64,000 bases of DNA from JABMMZ01 sp044341025 (lineage in GTDB: Bacteria > Bacteroidota > Bacteroidia > NS11-12g > UBA955), in contig JBIISM010000003.1 of the NCBI GenBank assembly GCA_044341025.1, forward strand, positions 62,001 to 126,000, given 5' to 3'. A program made the translations under genes and the position numbers. Shown piece after piece: positions 7,949-15,428 of this stretch. Every line of letters begins with the position of its first letter. Positions within the stretch are counted from its first letter, which is position 1. The notes under the pieces are model-generated. The model was not told the origin of the DNA. It did not search any database and was given only the letters and a program-made list of their open reading frames with translations.

Positions 7949-8492
7949 CTCTTACTCCTCCTGTTTACGATTTCTTTGAAACGAAAAGAAACTCCCCACT
8001 ACGACGATGCATGTTGTTGGTATTACTCCCGTTGGTCATGAAACCGCTTCGCTCAGGTCCTGCCAACAACGCCATATACAAAACGACCTGGCACATCTTT
8101 ACGATTTCTTTGAAACTCTTTAATTTTCATGATTAATTTGTATCAAGTAATAACCGTTTAATTCTCTACTACACGAAACGGCCCCAAGCAGAAACGGCAG
8201 CCCAGATGCGTTTATGGGATAAAGTTTAAAATATGAATGCATGGCGAGCGGCAGTAAGCCCATGTATAATTTAAAAAGAATTAATATGCTAAGACGCAAC
8301 TGGCTATAATGGATGCTTGGTCAAGGCAGACTTTTTATTATCGTAAACGTATACCAGATTATCGCACTGAAGGCGTTGTTGGCGGGGACTCCAACAACAT
8401 GTATATCGAAGCGGTTTCACAAACTTTTCTCAAGAACTTAACGGAACGAAGTGGAGTGTTCTATTGACTGAAAGGAATACTCCAACAACATG
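7894..8492. mobile_element. Composite repeat element with 14-bp terminal inverted repeats (MITE-like)
   Basis: The left end CATGTTGTTGGAGT (7894-7907) and the right end ACTCCAACAACATG (8479-8492) are perfect inverted repeats. Each end starts a related module: left 7894-8073, right 8372-8492 in inverse orientation. The modules share an AGAACACTnCACTTCGTT block (7923-7940 versus complement of 8445-8462), GAAACCGCTTCG (8040-8051 versus complement of 8407-8418), a second CATGTTGTTGG and a GCCAACAACGCC end. No transposase is encoded. No target-site duplication is evident, so simple insertion is not proven. Confidence 0.55.
8062..8383. repeat. Inverted GCCAACAACGCC pair bounding the element core
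   Basis: GCCAACAACGCC at 8062-8073 and its exact complement GGCGTTGTTGGC at 8372-8383 bracket 298 bp of unrecognised sequence. In the right module GTTGTTGG and CCAACAAC (8376-8398) can form an 8-bp hairpin, as in REP-like repeats. The core (8074-8371) holds only short open frames, none recognised. Confidence 0.5.
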
Positions 8493-8509
8493 GTACAAAT
8501 TTTATCCAA

Positions 8510-8539
8510 AAAAAAGCTTCCCTTTCGAGAAGCTTTTTT
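8510..8539. terminator. Bidirectional intrinsic terminator
   Basis: AAAAAAGCTTC (8510-8520) and GAAGCTTTTTT (8529-8539) form a perfect 11-bp stem with an 8-nt loop and A/T tracts on both sides. It lies between the repeat element and the acyl-CoA dehydrogenase tail repeats. Confidence 0.7.
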
Positions 8540-8571
8540 GAAAATCTATAAAAGTAGTTAACTACTTCAAA

Positions 8572-8780
8572 ATATCCCTCGCAATATGGAGGAAAATTTC
8601 AAGAGCTACTTAAAATAGCCAAAGCCCTATTTTAAGATATCCCTCGCAATATGGTGGAAAATTTCAAGAGCTACTTAAAATAGCCAAAGCCCTATTTTAA
8701 GATATCCCTCGCAATATGGTGGAAAATTTCAAGCGCTACTTAAAATAGCCAAAGCCCTATTTTAAGATATCCCTCGCAAT
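8572..8780. repeat. 65-bp tandem repeat, three copies plus a partial fourth
   Basis: Units begin at 8572, 8637 and 8702, and a 14-bp partial unit at 8767 lies within the acyl-CoA dehydrogenase coding end. The copies differ at only two positions (8589 A versus T; 8720 C versus A). Each unit contains a perfect 10-bp stem, CTTAAAATAG/CTATTTTAAG, with an 8-nt loop. The unit includes the last codons and stop of the dehydrogenase gene, so the array looks like tandem duplication of the gene's 3' end. Confidence 0.9.
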
Positions 8781-9896
8781 AACAACACGTTGTATTTCAC
8801 TGGTGCCTTCGTAGATTTGGGTAATCTTCGCATCACGCATTAAACGCTCTACGTGGTACTCTTTTACGTAGCCATATCCACCGTGAACTTGAACCGCTTC
8901 GATGGTTGTTTTCATTGCCACTTCACTGGCAAACAACTTAGCCATGCTACCAGCTCTGTTGTAATCCATGTGTTGGTCTTTTAACCAAGCAGCTTTTAAA
9001 CACAACATTCTTGCAGCTTCAATTTCTGTAGCCATGTCAGCCAATTTAAATTGAATGGCTTGGTGGTTCATAATTTCTGTACCAAATGCTTTTCTTTCTT
9101 TAGAATATTTAATAGCCAATTCGTAGGCACCGCTTGCAATGCCTAAAGCTTGAGCAGCAATACCAATACGTCCACCAGTTAAGGTTTTCATGGCAAATTT
9201 AAATCCAAATCCATCTTCACCTATTCTGTTTGCTTTCGGAACTTTTACATCCGTAAACATTAATGAATGTGTATCACTTCCGCGAATACCCATTTTATCT
9301 TCTTTTTTTCCAACTACAAAACCTTCCAGGCCACCCTCAACAATAAATGCATTGATGCCTTTATGACCAGCCTCAACATTCGTTTGTGCAATTACCAAGT
9401 AAATAGAAGCAGTTTTACCATTGGTAATCCAATTCTTAGTACCGTTTAATAAGTAATAATCGCCCATGTCGATAGCAGTGGTTCTTTGTGAAGTAGCATC
9501 GCTACCAGCTTCTGGCTCACTTAAACAAAATGCACCATGCACTTCGCCTTTCGCCAATGGAACCAAATACTTCATTTTTTGTTCTTCCGAACCAAAGGTT
9601 TCTAAGCCCCAGCAAACCAATGAATTGTTTACAGACACTACCACAGAGGCAGACGCATCTATCTTGCTCAGCTCTTCCATAGCCAATACATAACTTACCG
9701 TATCCATGCCGCTTCCACCGTATTTAGGATCTACCATCATACCCAAAAAGCCCAATTCGCCTAACTTTTTAATTTGTTCAGCTGGAAATTCTTGGTTGTT
9801 GTCGCGCTCAATTACACCCGGCAATAACTCGGTTTGTGCAAAGTCCCTAGCAGCTTGTTGTACCGCTAATTGTTCTTCTGTTAGTTCAAAATTCAT
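8757..9896 (-). CDS. Short-chain acyl-CoA dehydrogenase (butyryl-CoA dehydrogenase type)
   Basis: FAD-dependent enzyme oxidising acyl-CoA to enoyl-CoA in beta-oxidation or branched-chain amino-acid breakdown, passing electrons to ETF. The 379-residue product has the standard layout: N-terminal helical domain, beta domain with AFCLSEPEAGSDA and WITNG, and a C-terminal helical domain with the YEGTSEIQRVVIARDI ending that contains the catalytic-region glutamate (QIYEGT). Substrate chain length cannot be read from sequence alone. It stands alone, with a TATTTTTG element (9905-9912, minus strand) only 8 nt before the ATG. Its 3' end is copied in the adjacent tandem repeats. Confidence 0.92.
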   Translation of the reverse strand: MNFELTEEQLAVQQAARDFAQTELLPGVIERDNNQEFPAEQIKKLGELGFLGMMVDPKYGGSGMDTVSYVLAMEELSKIDASASVVVSVNNSLVCWGLETFGSEEQKMKYLVPLAKGEVHGAFCLSEPEAGSDATSQRTTAIDMGDYYLLNGTKNWITNGKTASIYLVIAQTNVEAGHKGINAFIVEGGLEGFVVGKKEDKMGIRGSDTHSLMFTDVKVPKANRIGEDGFGFKFAMKTLTGGRIGIAAQALGIASGAYELAIKYSKERKAFGTEIMNHQAIQFKLADMATEIEAARMLCLKAAWLKDQHMDYNRAGSMAKLFASEVAMKTTIEAVQVHGGYGYVKEYHVERLMRDAKITQIYEGTSEIQRVVIARDILK

Positions 9897-9904
9897 GACG
9901 GGCG

Positions 9905-9912
9905 CAAAAATA
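9905..9912 (-). promoter_or_regulatory. -7 promoter element TATTTTTG of the acyl-CoA dehydrogenase gene
   Basis: Exact TAnnTTTG match on the minus strand, 8 nt upstream of the ATG at 9896. No clear TTG box at -33. The spacing implies a very short or absent leader. Confidence 0.45.
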
Positions 9913-9980
9913 CATTGTTTCTAATTACTATAAAAATTGTAAGCGCCTGATTTTAATAAAAAATACATATTTACATCAGT

Positions 9981-10015
9981 TTGACTTAAGGTTTCCACCC
10001 AAACGTGTATTTTTG
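9981..10015 (+). promoter_or_regulatory. Promoter of lplA
   Basis: TTG at 9981-9983 and TATTTTTG at 10008-10015 (24-bp spacer) match the Bacteroidota -33/-7 boxes. The ATG begins at 10021, five bases after the -7 box, so the transcript is probably leaderless or nearly so. Confidence 0.55.
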
Positions 10016-10020
10016 CAGCG

Positions 10021-11013
10021 ATGCTCATCATTCAAAACCCAAACAACGACCCATACTTTAACCTTGCTGCCGAAGAGTATTTACTTAAAGAATTTAACGA
10101 AAATATTTTTACCCTTTGGCGCAACGAAAACGCCATCATTGTAGGTAAGCACCAAAATACTTTGGCGGAAATTAACACCGATTATGTTCAAGCCAACGGT
10201 GTTAAAGTTGTTCGTCGCCTCTCAGGTGGTGGAGCCGTGTTCCACGATATGGGAAACCTTAATTTTACCTTTATCACCAACGCCCAAACCGCAGAAGATA
10301 TCAAAATTGATTTTAAACAGTACTGCATTCCCATTATTGAAGTGCTAAAAACCTTGGGCGTGAATGCTGAATTCTCTGGGCGCAACGACCTATTAATTGA
10401 TGGAATGAAATTCAGTGGAAATGCTGAACACATTTACCACCAAAAGAAAAGAATCTTGCACCACGGAACACTTTTATTTACCAGCCAAATTGCCGACTTA
10501 TCTGCTGCCCTAAAGGTTAATCCTTTAAAGTTTCAAGACAAGGCCGTTAAATCGGTGCGCAGCCGCGTTACCAATATCAGCAGCCACTTGAAAACCGAAT
10601 TGAGTGTTGATGCGTTTTACAAACTTATAATCGACCACATGGCCGCTCAGTATTCTGATGTGCAGTTTTACACCTATACCGAAAAAGACATTGCTGCCAT
10701 CGAACAATTGGCCAACGATAAATACCGCACCTGGGCATGGAATTTTGGTTACTCCCCAAAATACACCTTTGAAAAAATGCTAAAATCTGAAGGTGGCAAT
10801 ATCGAGGTGTATTTATATGTAGAAAAAGGCATTATTGAAGAAGCACGCTTTCATGGCGATTTCTTTAACATCAACGACAAAGAAGAAATTGAACAAGCGC
10901 TAAAAGGATGCAAACATTTTAAAGACGACATTGAAACTGTGTTTTCTAATTTTGATATCCCTAAATACTTCAACAAAACCAGCACCGAAGAACTTTTGGC
11001 CGGCATGTTCTAA
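10021..11013 (+). CDS. lplA: Lipoate-protein ligase
   Basis: Activates free lipoate with ATP and attaches it to lysines of lipoyl domains (2-oxoacid dehydrogenases, glycine cleavage H protein). The 330-residue protein has the BPL/LplA/LipB fold signature RRLSGGGAVFHD at 65-76, the DGMKFSGNAE segment around 126-135 with the family's lysine, and the C-terminal accessory domain. Length is right for a full two-domain LplA. It is convergent with xerD, with one base between stop codons. Confidence 0.93.
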   Translation: MLIIQNPNNDPYFNLAAEEYLLKEFNENIFTLWRNENAIIVGKHQNTLAEINTDYVQANGVKVVRRLSGGGAVFHDMGNLNFTFITNAQTAEDIKIDFKQYCIPIIEVLKTLGVNAEFSGRNDLLIDGMKFSGNAEHIYHQKKRILHHGTLLFTSQIADLSAALKVNPLKFQDKAVKSVRSRVTNISSHLKTELSVDAFYKLIIDHMAAQYSDVQFYTYTEKDIAAIEQLANDKYRTWAWNFGYSPKYTFEKMLKSEGGNIEVYLYVEKGIIEEARFHGDFFNINDKEEIEQALKGCKHFKDDIETVFSNFDIPKYFNKTSTEELLAGMF

Positions 11014-11014
11014 A

Positions 11015-11935
11015 CTATTTTTTTCTTAACCTACCCTGCGAACGCGGATGGTACATCGCTATGGTTTCTTTTAAGAAACTCTTATCCAAATGCGTGTATA
11101 TTTCAGTGGTGGTAATGCTCTCGTGACCCAACATCTGCTGCACCGCACGCAAGTCGGCTCCACCTTCTACCAAACAAGTGGCAAACGAATGTCTGAATGT
11201 ATGCGGACTGATGCTTTTGCGTATGCCAGCCCTTTGCGCCAATACCTTGGTCAATTTAAAAATAGACACCCTGCTAAGGGAAGATCCCAAATGGTTTAAA
11301 AACAATGTGTCGCTGTTTTTCTTTTGCATTTTCATGTGCACACGTACTTCTTCTAAATAAATACGTATAGCCTTCAAGGCGGCATCACCTATAGGCACCA
11401 ATCGTTCTTTATTGCCCTTGCCTGTCACTTTAATAAATTCGTCGTTGAAATAAATTTCAGAAATATTTAACCCCACCAATTCACTTACCCTTAACCCGCA
11501 ACTAAACAAGGTTTCTAGTATGGCTTTGTCTCTATGCCCCATGGGTTTGCTCATATCAATGCAAGAAATCATTTCATTAATTTCTTCTAAGCTCAATACT
11601 TCGGGTAATTTGCGGGCCAATTTTGGCAGTTCTAAAAATTGGGTTGGGTCTTTTTGTAAAAGCTCCTCCATCAATAAATATTTGTAGAATGCGCGCAAAC
11701 CGCTGATCATGCGTGCTTGACTGATGGCCGCCACACCAGCATGGCTTAGAGAACTGACAAAATTCAATAAATGCTCGTATTCCACCTGCAAAGGTGTTAT
11801 ACCCAAGTTTTCGTTTTTTAAGAAATTTTCGAAATATTTTACATCGTGCAAATACGCAGAAATGCTGTTCTTAGAAAGTGATTTTTCCAACAACAAATAC
11901 TGCTTAAAGCCTTTACCGGCACTATGCCAGTCCAT
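11015..11935 (-). CDS. xerD: Tyrosine recombinase XerD/XerC-type
   Basis: Site-specific recombinase resolving chromosome dimers at dif with a Xer partner. The 306-residue protein has an N-terminal SAM-like DNA-binding domain (to about 100) and a catalytic domain with all expected residues: R149, K173, H245, R248, H271 and the nucleophile Y280. The SPHTFRHSFATCLVEGGADL and LGHESITTTEIYTH blocks are typical XerCD. Standing alone among housekeeping genes, it is more likely the chromosomal Xer enzyme than a phage integrase. XerC versus XerD cannot be settled by eye. Confidence 0.88.
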   Translation of the reverse strand: MDWHSAGKGFKQYLLLEKSLSKNSISAYLHDVKYFENFLKNENLGITPLQVEYEHLLNFVSSLSHAGVAAISQARMISGLRAFYKYLLMEELLQKDPTQFLELPKLARKLPEVLSLEEINEMISCIDMSKPMGHRDKAILETLFSCGLRVSELVGLNISEIYFNDEFIKVTGKGNKERLVPIGDAALKAIRIYLEEVRVHMKMQKKNSDTLFLNHLGSSLSRVSIFKLTKVLAQRAGIRKSISPHTFRHSFATCLVEGGADLRAVQQMLGHESITTTEIYTHLDKSFLKETIAMYHPRSQGRLRKK

Positions 11936-11941
11936 AAAAAA

Positions 11942-12793
11942 TTATAAATCTATTTGTCTAACGTTTAACACCTCTTCTGTATTGGCATCGCTCACCACAC
12001 AAACAACATGGCATTTGGCCAAATTAAAACCAGAAGGCACTTCAAAATCCAACAGTTTTTCGAAGGTTCTACCAGCTACCAAAGTTGAATTTAATGCATT
12101 ACCAACAGCGTTTCCAAAAGCATAACGCAACACATGGTTGTGTACATAATTGTCGTCGTATGAAGTTAAAGTGGTTTGCTTACTCACTATTCCAGATTCG
12201 GTAATAAATAAACTGTATTTGTGGTTGTCGCTAACGGCAGTGTTGTATACCAATTTCATTTTAACTGTTAGGTTGCGGCCACTTAAAGTTTTTTCTAAGT
12301 TAATATTTACTGGGGTTGTTGAACGCAAACGTTGGTTTACCAAATTTGGCCAATTGGAATACGCATTGAATCGGATGGTTTGAACGCCAAATTTAGATCG
12401 GTCTACGTAACCGCTCGGCAAGGAATTTGGAATACCCAATTGGTTAATTACTTGACTACTGTATACCGAATTCACATCGGTAAATCCTGGCCATGGAGCA
12501 GTGAAGAATACATTATAGTCAGCCGAATACAACGCCATAACCACCACGCTGTCTTCCGATTTTTGAGCAAGGATATCCAAGGCCTTTTGAGCCGCATTAG
12601 GACAATTGTTGCAACGCACACCTGTTATATCTTCAATTAATACCGCCTTGTGTTGCGCAGCAGGAATAACACTGGCGACATAAGTGGTGTCTTTACTTAC
12701 TGTTGGTTTGGTAAAATCTATATATGGTGGAATTTCTTCACAAGCGCTAAAGGCTAAGGCTAAAAAACTGCCAATAAAAACAAGACGTTTCAT
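11942..12793 (-). CDS. Omp28-like outer-membrane lipoprotein with CxxC motif
   Basis: Probable exported lipoprotein of 283 residues. The start is ATG at 12791-12793 because the product then begins with a clean signal peptide ending in the lipobox-like FSAC (Cys18); upstream in-frame codons would cover the promoter. After a linker comes VLIEDITGVRCNNCPNAAQK, a thioredoxin-like strand-CxxC-helix (C61, C64), as in Porphyromonas Omp28-type proteins of Bacteroidota. The remainder is beta-rich. It is divergent from dgkA with overlapping promoter regions. The biochemical role is unknown; disulfide exchange is possible but unproven. Confidence 0.75.
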   Translation of the reverse strand: MKRLVFIGSFLALAFSACEEIPPYIDFTKPTVSKDTTYVASVIPAAQHKAVLIEDITGVRCNNCPNAAQKALDILAQKSEDSVVVMALYSADYNVFFTAPWPGFTDVNSVYSSQVINQLGIPNSLPSGYVDRSKFGVQTIRFNAYSNWPNLVNQRLRSTTPVNINLEKTLSGRNLTVKMKLVYNTAVSDNHKYSLFITESGIVSKQTTLTSYDDNYVHNHVLRYAFGNAVGNALNSTLVAGRTFEKLLDFEVPSGFNLAKCHVVCVVSDANTEEVLNVRQIDL

Positions 12794-12797
12794 CACA

Positions 12798-12805
12798 CAA
12801 AAATA
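12798..12805 (-). promoter_or_regulatory. -7 promoter element TATTTTTG of the Omp28-like gene
   Basis: TAnnTTTG match on the minus strand ending four bases before the ATG. A TTG lies 26 bp upstream (12832-12834), slightly beyond usual spacing. It supports the downstream start at 12793. Confidence 0.45.
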
Positions 12806-12812
12806 ATAAATT

Positions 12813-12845
12813 TTGTTTAGAATTAGCGAAACAATATTAATTTTG
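12813..12845 (+). promoter_or_regulatory. Promoter of dgkA
   Basis: TTG at 12813-12815, a 22-bp spacer and TAATTTTG at 12838-12845. The ATG follows at 12855. The position supports this start over in-frame codons upstream. Confidence 0.55.
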
Positions 12846-12854
12846 AACCTCAAG

Positions 12855-13208
12855 ATGTCCAAAAACCCAATTCTACAGTCCTTTAAATTTGCCTTCCAAG
12901 GCCTTGCCTTCGCTTGGAAAGAACGCAATTTTAAATTGCACATAGCCTCAACTCTTGCAGTACTTACTATGGGGTTTTATTACCAAGTTACCAGCTTGGA
13001 ATGGATTATTTTATTGCTTTGTATTGCTGGGGTTTTAAGTCTTGAGTTGCTCAATACAGCCCTAGAGAAATTCGTCGACCTAGTTTCGCCCAATAAACAC
13101 CCCTTGGCTGGCATGGCCAAAGACCTCAGTGCCGCTGCCGTTTTGGTCTTCTCCATTGCAAGCGCCATCGTCGGTCTGATCATTTTCTACCCTTACTTTT
13201 TTAATTAA
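12855..13208 (+). CDS. dgkA: Diacylglycerol kinase / undecaprenol kinase family protein
   Basis: Small integral membrane lipid kinase, 117 residues with three hydrophobic helices. The ELLNTALEKFVDLVSP segment contains the conserved glutamates and asparagine of the DgkA active site. In Gram-negatives the enzyme recycles diacylglycerol; in many other bacteria it phosphorylates undecaprenol. Substrate cannot be decided from sequence. The start at 12855 is chosen because the promoter -7 box ends at 12845 and the protein then begins as usual for the family. Confidence 0.9.
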   Translation: MSKNPILQSFKFAFQGLAFAWKERNFKLHIASTLAVLTMGFYYQVTSLEWIILLLCIAGVLSLELLNTALEKFVDLVSPNKHPLAGMAKDLSAAAVLVFSIASAIVGLIIFYPYFFN

Positions 13209-13219
13209 ATAGAAGGCTG

Positions 13220-13227
13220 TATTTTTG
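13220..13227 (+). promoter_or_regulatory. -7 promoter element TATTTTTG of tRNA-Leu(GAG)
   Basis: TAnnTTTG match 15 bp upstream of the tRNA 5' end. No TTG at -33. Confidence 0.45.
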
Positions 13228-13242
13228 CCTCTCTGTTTTCAG

Positions 13243-13326
13243 GCCCACGTGGTGAAATTGGTAGACATGCCACCTTGAGGGGGTGGTGACCGCAAGGTTG
13301 TGCAAGTTCGAATCTTGTCGTGGGCA
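13243..13326 (+). tRNA. tRNA-Leu (anticodon GAG)
   Basis: Complete class II tRNA. The acceptor stem GCCCACG pairs with CGTGGGC, the anticodon stem CCACC/GGTGG carries the loop TTGAGGG (anticodon GAG), a long variable arm is present, and the T-loop is GTTCGAATC. A is the discriminator base and genomic CC follows. Confidence 0.95.
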
Positions 13327-13344
13327 CCCTGTATTAGTTAATTG

Positions 13345-13370
13345 TTATTAGTTATTAGTTATTAGTTATT
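13345..13370 (+). repeat. Short tandem repeat (TTATTAG)n
   Basis: Three full and one partial copy of the 7-mer TTATTAG just after tRNA-Leu(GAG). Low-complexity; no function is suggested by the sequence. Confidence 0.7.
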
Positions 13371-13383
13371 AAAAACAAGAAAC

Positions 13384-13410
13384 CATGTTGTTGGAGTACT
13401 CCTTTCAGTA
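13384..13410 (+). repeat. Solo copy of the CATGTTGTTGGAGT element end
   Basis: CATGTTGTTGGAGT at 13384-13397 followed by ACTCCTTTCAGTA. It matches the complement of the right end of the element at 8479-8492 and extends into the neighbouring CTTTCAGT. No second end is present between the tRNA and the GH3-family gene, so it looks like a solo end or REP-like unit. Confidence 0.65.
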
Positions 13411-13440
13411 CTATTTGTCACCGAAATCTTGAAGCAATTC

Positions 13441-14976
13441 CTATTGCCTCGCTCCGCCCTCTTGCTCTTGCTTCACCCCCAATATTTCCTCCAAAATCTC
13501 CCTATTATTGCTCAACCTTGGCACCTTGTTTTGACCACCCAATTTGCCTTTAAACTTCAACCAATTGTAAAAAGTATTGCTTGGCATTGATTGAATTCGT
13601 GGCATTTTTAAGGCAATATCTTTGTGACGCTTGGCCTCATAGTCGCTGTTAATTTCTTTTAATTTGCTGTCTAAGGCCGAGGCAAAATCATGTAAATCAT
13701 TAGGTTCGGTTTCAAATTCTATCAACCACTCATGACCGGCATGGTCTTCCTTATCTAAGTATATAGGCCCAGCAGTGTACTCGCGTACCTTGCTGTCTGT
13801 TACCTGACAAGCATGTGCTATGGCCTTTTCTGCGTTTTCTATCACCACCTCTTCGCCAAAGGCATTGATGAACAATTTGGTGCGCCCGGTGATGTGAAAT
13901 TTATATGGATTAACATTTGCGAATGTAATGGTATCGCCCAATTGGTAGCGCCACAATCCACTGTTGTTGCTTATTACAACGGCATAATTAACGCCTGCCT
14001 CTACCTCCCCCAATAAATAAGTTTCAGGGTGCTCTTGGGTCAAATCACTTGCCTTTATAAATTCATAAAAAATGCCATAATCTGGCATCAATTGCATTGC
14101 CGTATCGTTTAAGTCGCTTTGTATTCCAAAAAATCCCTCGCTGGCATTGTAGGTCTCCAAATACTTCATATTCGAATTGGAAATCATGCGCTTAAATAAG
14201 TCTCTATAAGGCGTAAAACTTACTCCTCCATGAATGTACAATTGCAAGTTAGGCCACACATCAGAAATATTATTGGTGCCTTTCATGGCCATAAGTTTTT
14301 CCATTAATACAATGGTCCATGTAGGCACACCAGAAATACTGGTTACATTTTCTTGAATCACTTGTGTGGCCATTTTTTCAAGCTTCAATTCCCAATCGTC
14401 CAGCAAAGCTATCGATTTATCGGGGGTCTTTAGCAAGTTGGCCCAAGTGGGCATATTGTTCATTAAGACCGCACTCAGATCGCCGTAAAATGAATTTTCA
14501 TTAAAGGAATTGATTTTGTGTGATCCTCCAATAAGCAAACTCTTGCCATCAAACACCTCGGTATCTGGGGCATTCATACAGTAGTATGTCAAAACGTCTT
14601 TACCGCCTTGAAAATGGCATTCCTCAAGGGTTTCGTAACTAACGGGAATAAACTTGCTTTTGTCGTTGGTGGTTCCGCTGCTTTTGGCAAACCAAACAAT
14701 TTCACCTGGCCATAAAACATTGGCCGCACCTTCCATTACACGTTCTATAAAAGGCTTAAGTGTTTCGTAGTCTTGTATAGGAAAACGGTTCTTAAAATCT
14801 TGGTAATTATCTATAGATTTAAAATCGTAGGTCTTACCCCACTCAGTGTCCTTGGCATCATTCACCAAACGTTTTAAAACATCCAATTGCACTTCGGCAG
14901 CGTTTTTTACGGCAGCATCTAAAAACGCTACGCGCTTCCTAAAATACCATCCCATCATTGTGCTCAAAACCGCCAT
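13441..14976 (-). CDS. GH3-family acyl-acid-amido synthetase homologue
   Basis: A 511-residue protein of the GH3 (auxin-responsive) family in the ANL adenylating superfamily. It has the ATP-binding motif FAKSSGTTNDKSKFIPVS near residue 96, YNASEGFFGIQ around 277 and YQLGDTITF around 343, and a C-terminal subdomain ending in a linker-like tail. Plant members conjugate amino acids to acyl acids such as indole-acetate; the bacterial substrates are unknown. It is monocistronic between two tRNA-Leu genes. Family assignment is strong, the reaction is inferred. Confidence 0.85.
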   Translation of the reverse strand: MAVLSTMMGWYFRKRVAFLDAAVKNAAEVQLDVLKRLVNDAKDTEWGKTYDFKSIDNYQDFKNRFPIQDYETLKPFIERVMEGAANVLWPGEIVWFAKSSGTTNDKSKFIPVSYETLEECHFQGGKDVLTYYCMNAPDTEVFDGKSLLIGGSHKINSFNENSFYGDLSAVLMNNMPTWANLLKTPDKSIALLDDWELKLEKMATQVIQENVTSISGVPTWTIVLMEKLMAMKGTNNISDVWPNLQLYIHGGVSFTPYRDLFKRMISNSNMKYLETYNASEGFFGIQSDLNDTAMQLMPDYGIFYEFIKASDLTQEHPETYLLGEVEAGVNYAVVISNNSGLWRYQLGDTITFANVNPYKFHITGRTKLFINAFGEEVVIENAEKAIAHACQVTDSKVREYTAGPIYLDKEDHAGHEWLIEFETEPNDLHDFASALDSKLKEINSDYEAKRHKDIALKMPRIQSMPSNTFYNWLKFKGKLGGQNKVPRLSNNREILEEILGVKQEQEGGARQ

Positions 14977-15169
14977 AGCTTCTGTGTTTTAACGTTTAGA
15001 ATTCTCAGCAAAAATATAAATAAAATTTCAACTTTTTTGCCCTTATTCAAGATAAGTTTTGAATCTTCTTAACTGCTTTTTTTGCTTTTGCAAAACTTTT
15101 CTAACCAGCATTTGAGCAGAAGCCATCGCTTATCGATAAGGCTTTGAAAACGAAAGCATTAAAAATAAT

Positions 15170-15200
15170 TTGTTTTATTCAATTCCTTTTGATACCTTTG
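15170..15200 (+). promoter_or_regulatory. Promoter of tRNA-Leu(TAG)
   Basis: TTG (15170-15172), a 20-bp spacer and TACCTTTG (15193-15200) are a full Bacteroidota promoter match, 39 bp upstream of the mature tRNA 5' end. Confidence 0.65.
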
Positions 15201-15239
15201 CAGCCCTGAATTTAAAGGGGTTTAGTCGCTTTAAATAAT

Positions 15240-15321
15240 GCGGATGTGGCGTAATTGGTAGCCGTGCCAGACTTAGGATCTGGTGCCGAAAGGCGTGGGG
15301 GTTCGAGTCCCTTCATCCGCA
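15240..15321 (+). tRNA. tRNA-Leu (anticodon TAG)
   Basis: Complete class II tRNA: acceptor GCGGATG/CATCCGC, anticodon stem CCAGA/TCTGG with loop CTTAGGA (anticodon TAG), long variable arm and T-loop GTTCGAGTC. Discriminator A at 15321. Confidence 0.95.
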
Positions 15322-15428
15322 CTTATTTTGGTTGAACAGTTTTCATTAACTGCTTTAACTGTTCCCTAAAGACAATTGAGCCTTTTTAGGTTCTTAAGTA
15401 CCCATAATTATATAAACACTTCATTTGG

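Noticed and set aside
8309..8467. 52-codon plus-strand frame inside the repeat element
   Set aside because: Its second half consists of the element's inverted-repeat end; the first half has no recognisable similarity.
8572..8780. Tandem repeats as a CRISPR array
   Set aside because: Units are directly adjacent at 65 bp with no unique spacers, and they derive from the neighbouring gene end; no cas genes are present.
11015..11935. Tyrosine recombinase as a phage or integron integrase
   Set aside because: Length, motifs and lone housekeeping context fit chromosomal XerC/XerD; no attachment sites or phage genes adjoin.
12794..12943. Longer N-terminus for the Omp28-like gene
   Set aside because: It would bury the signal peptide and cover both divergent promoters; the start at 12793 gives a clean lipoprotein signal.
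15043..15126. 27-residue basic mini-ORF (minus strand) between the GH3 gene and tRNA-Leu(TAG)
   Set aside because: No promoter match, no recognised family, and a lysine-rich sequence is expected from AT-rich DNA.
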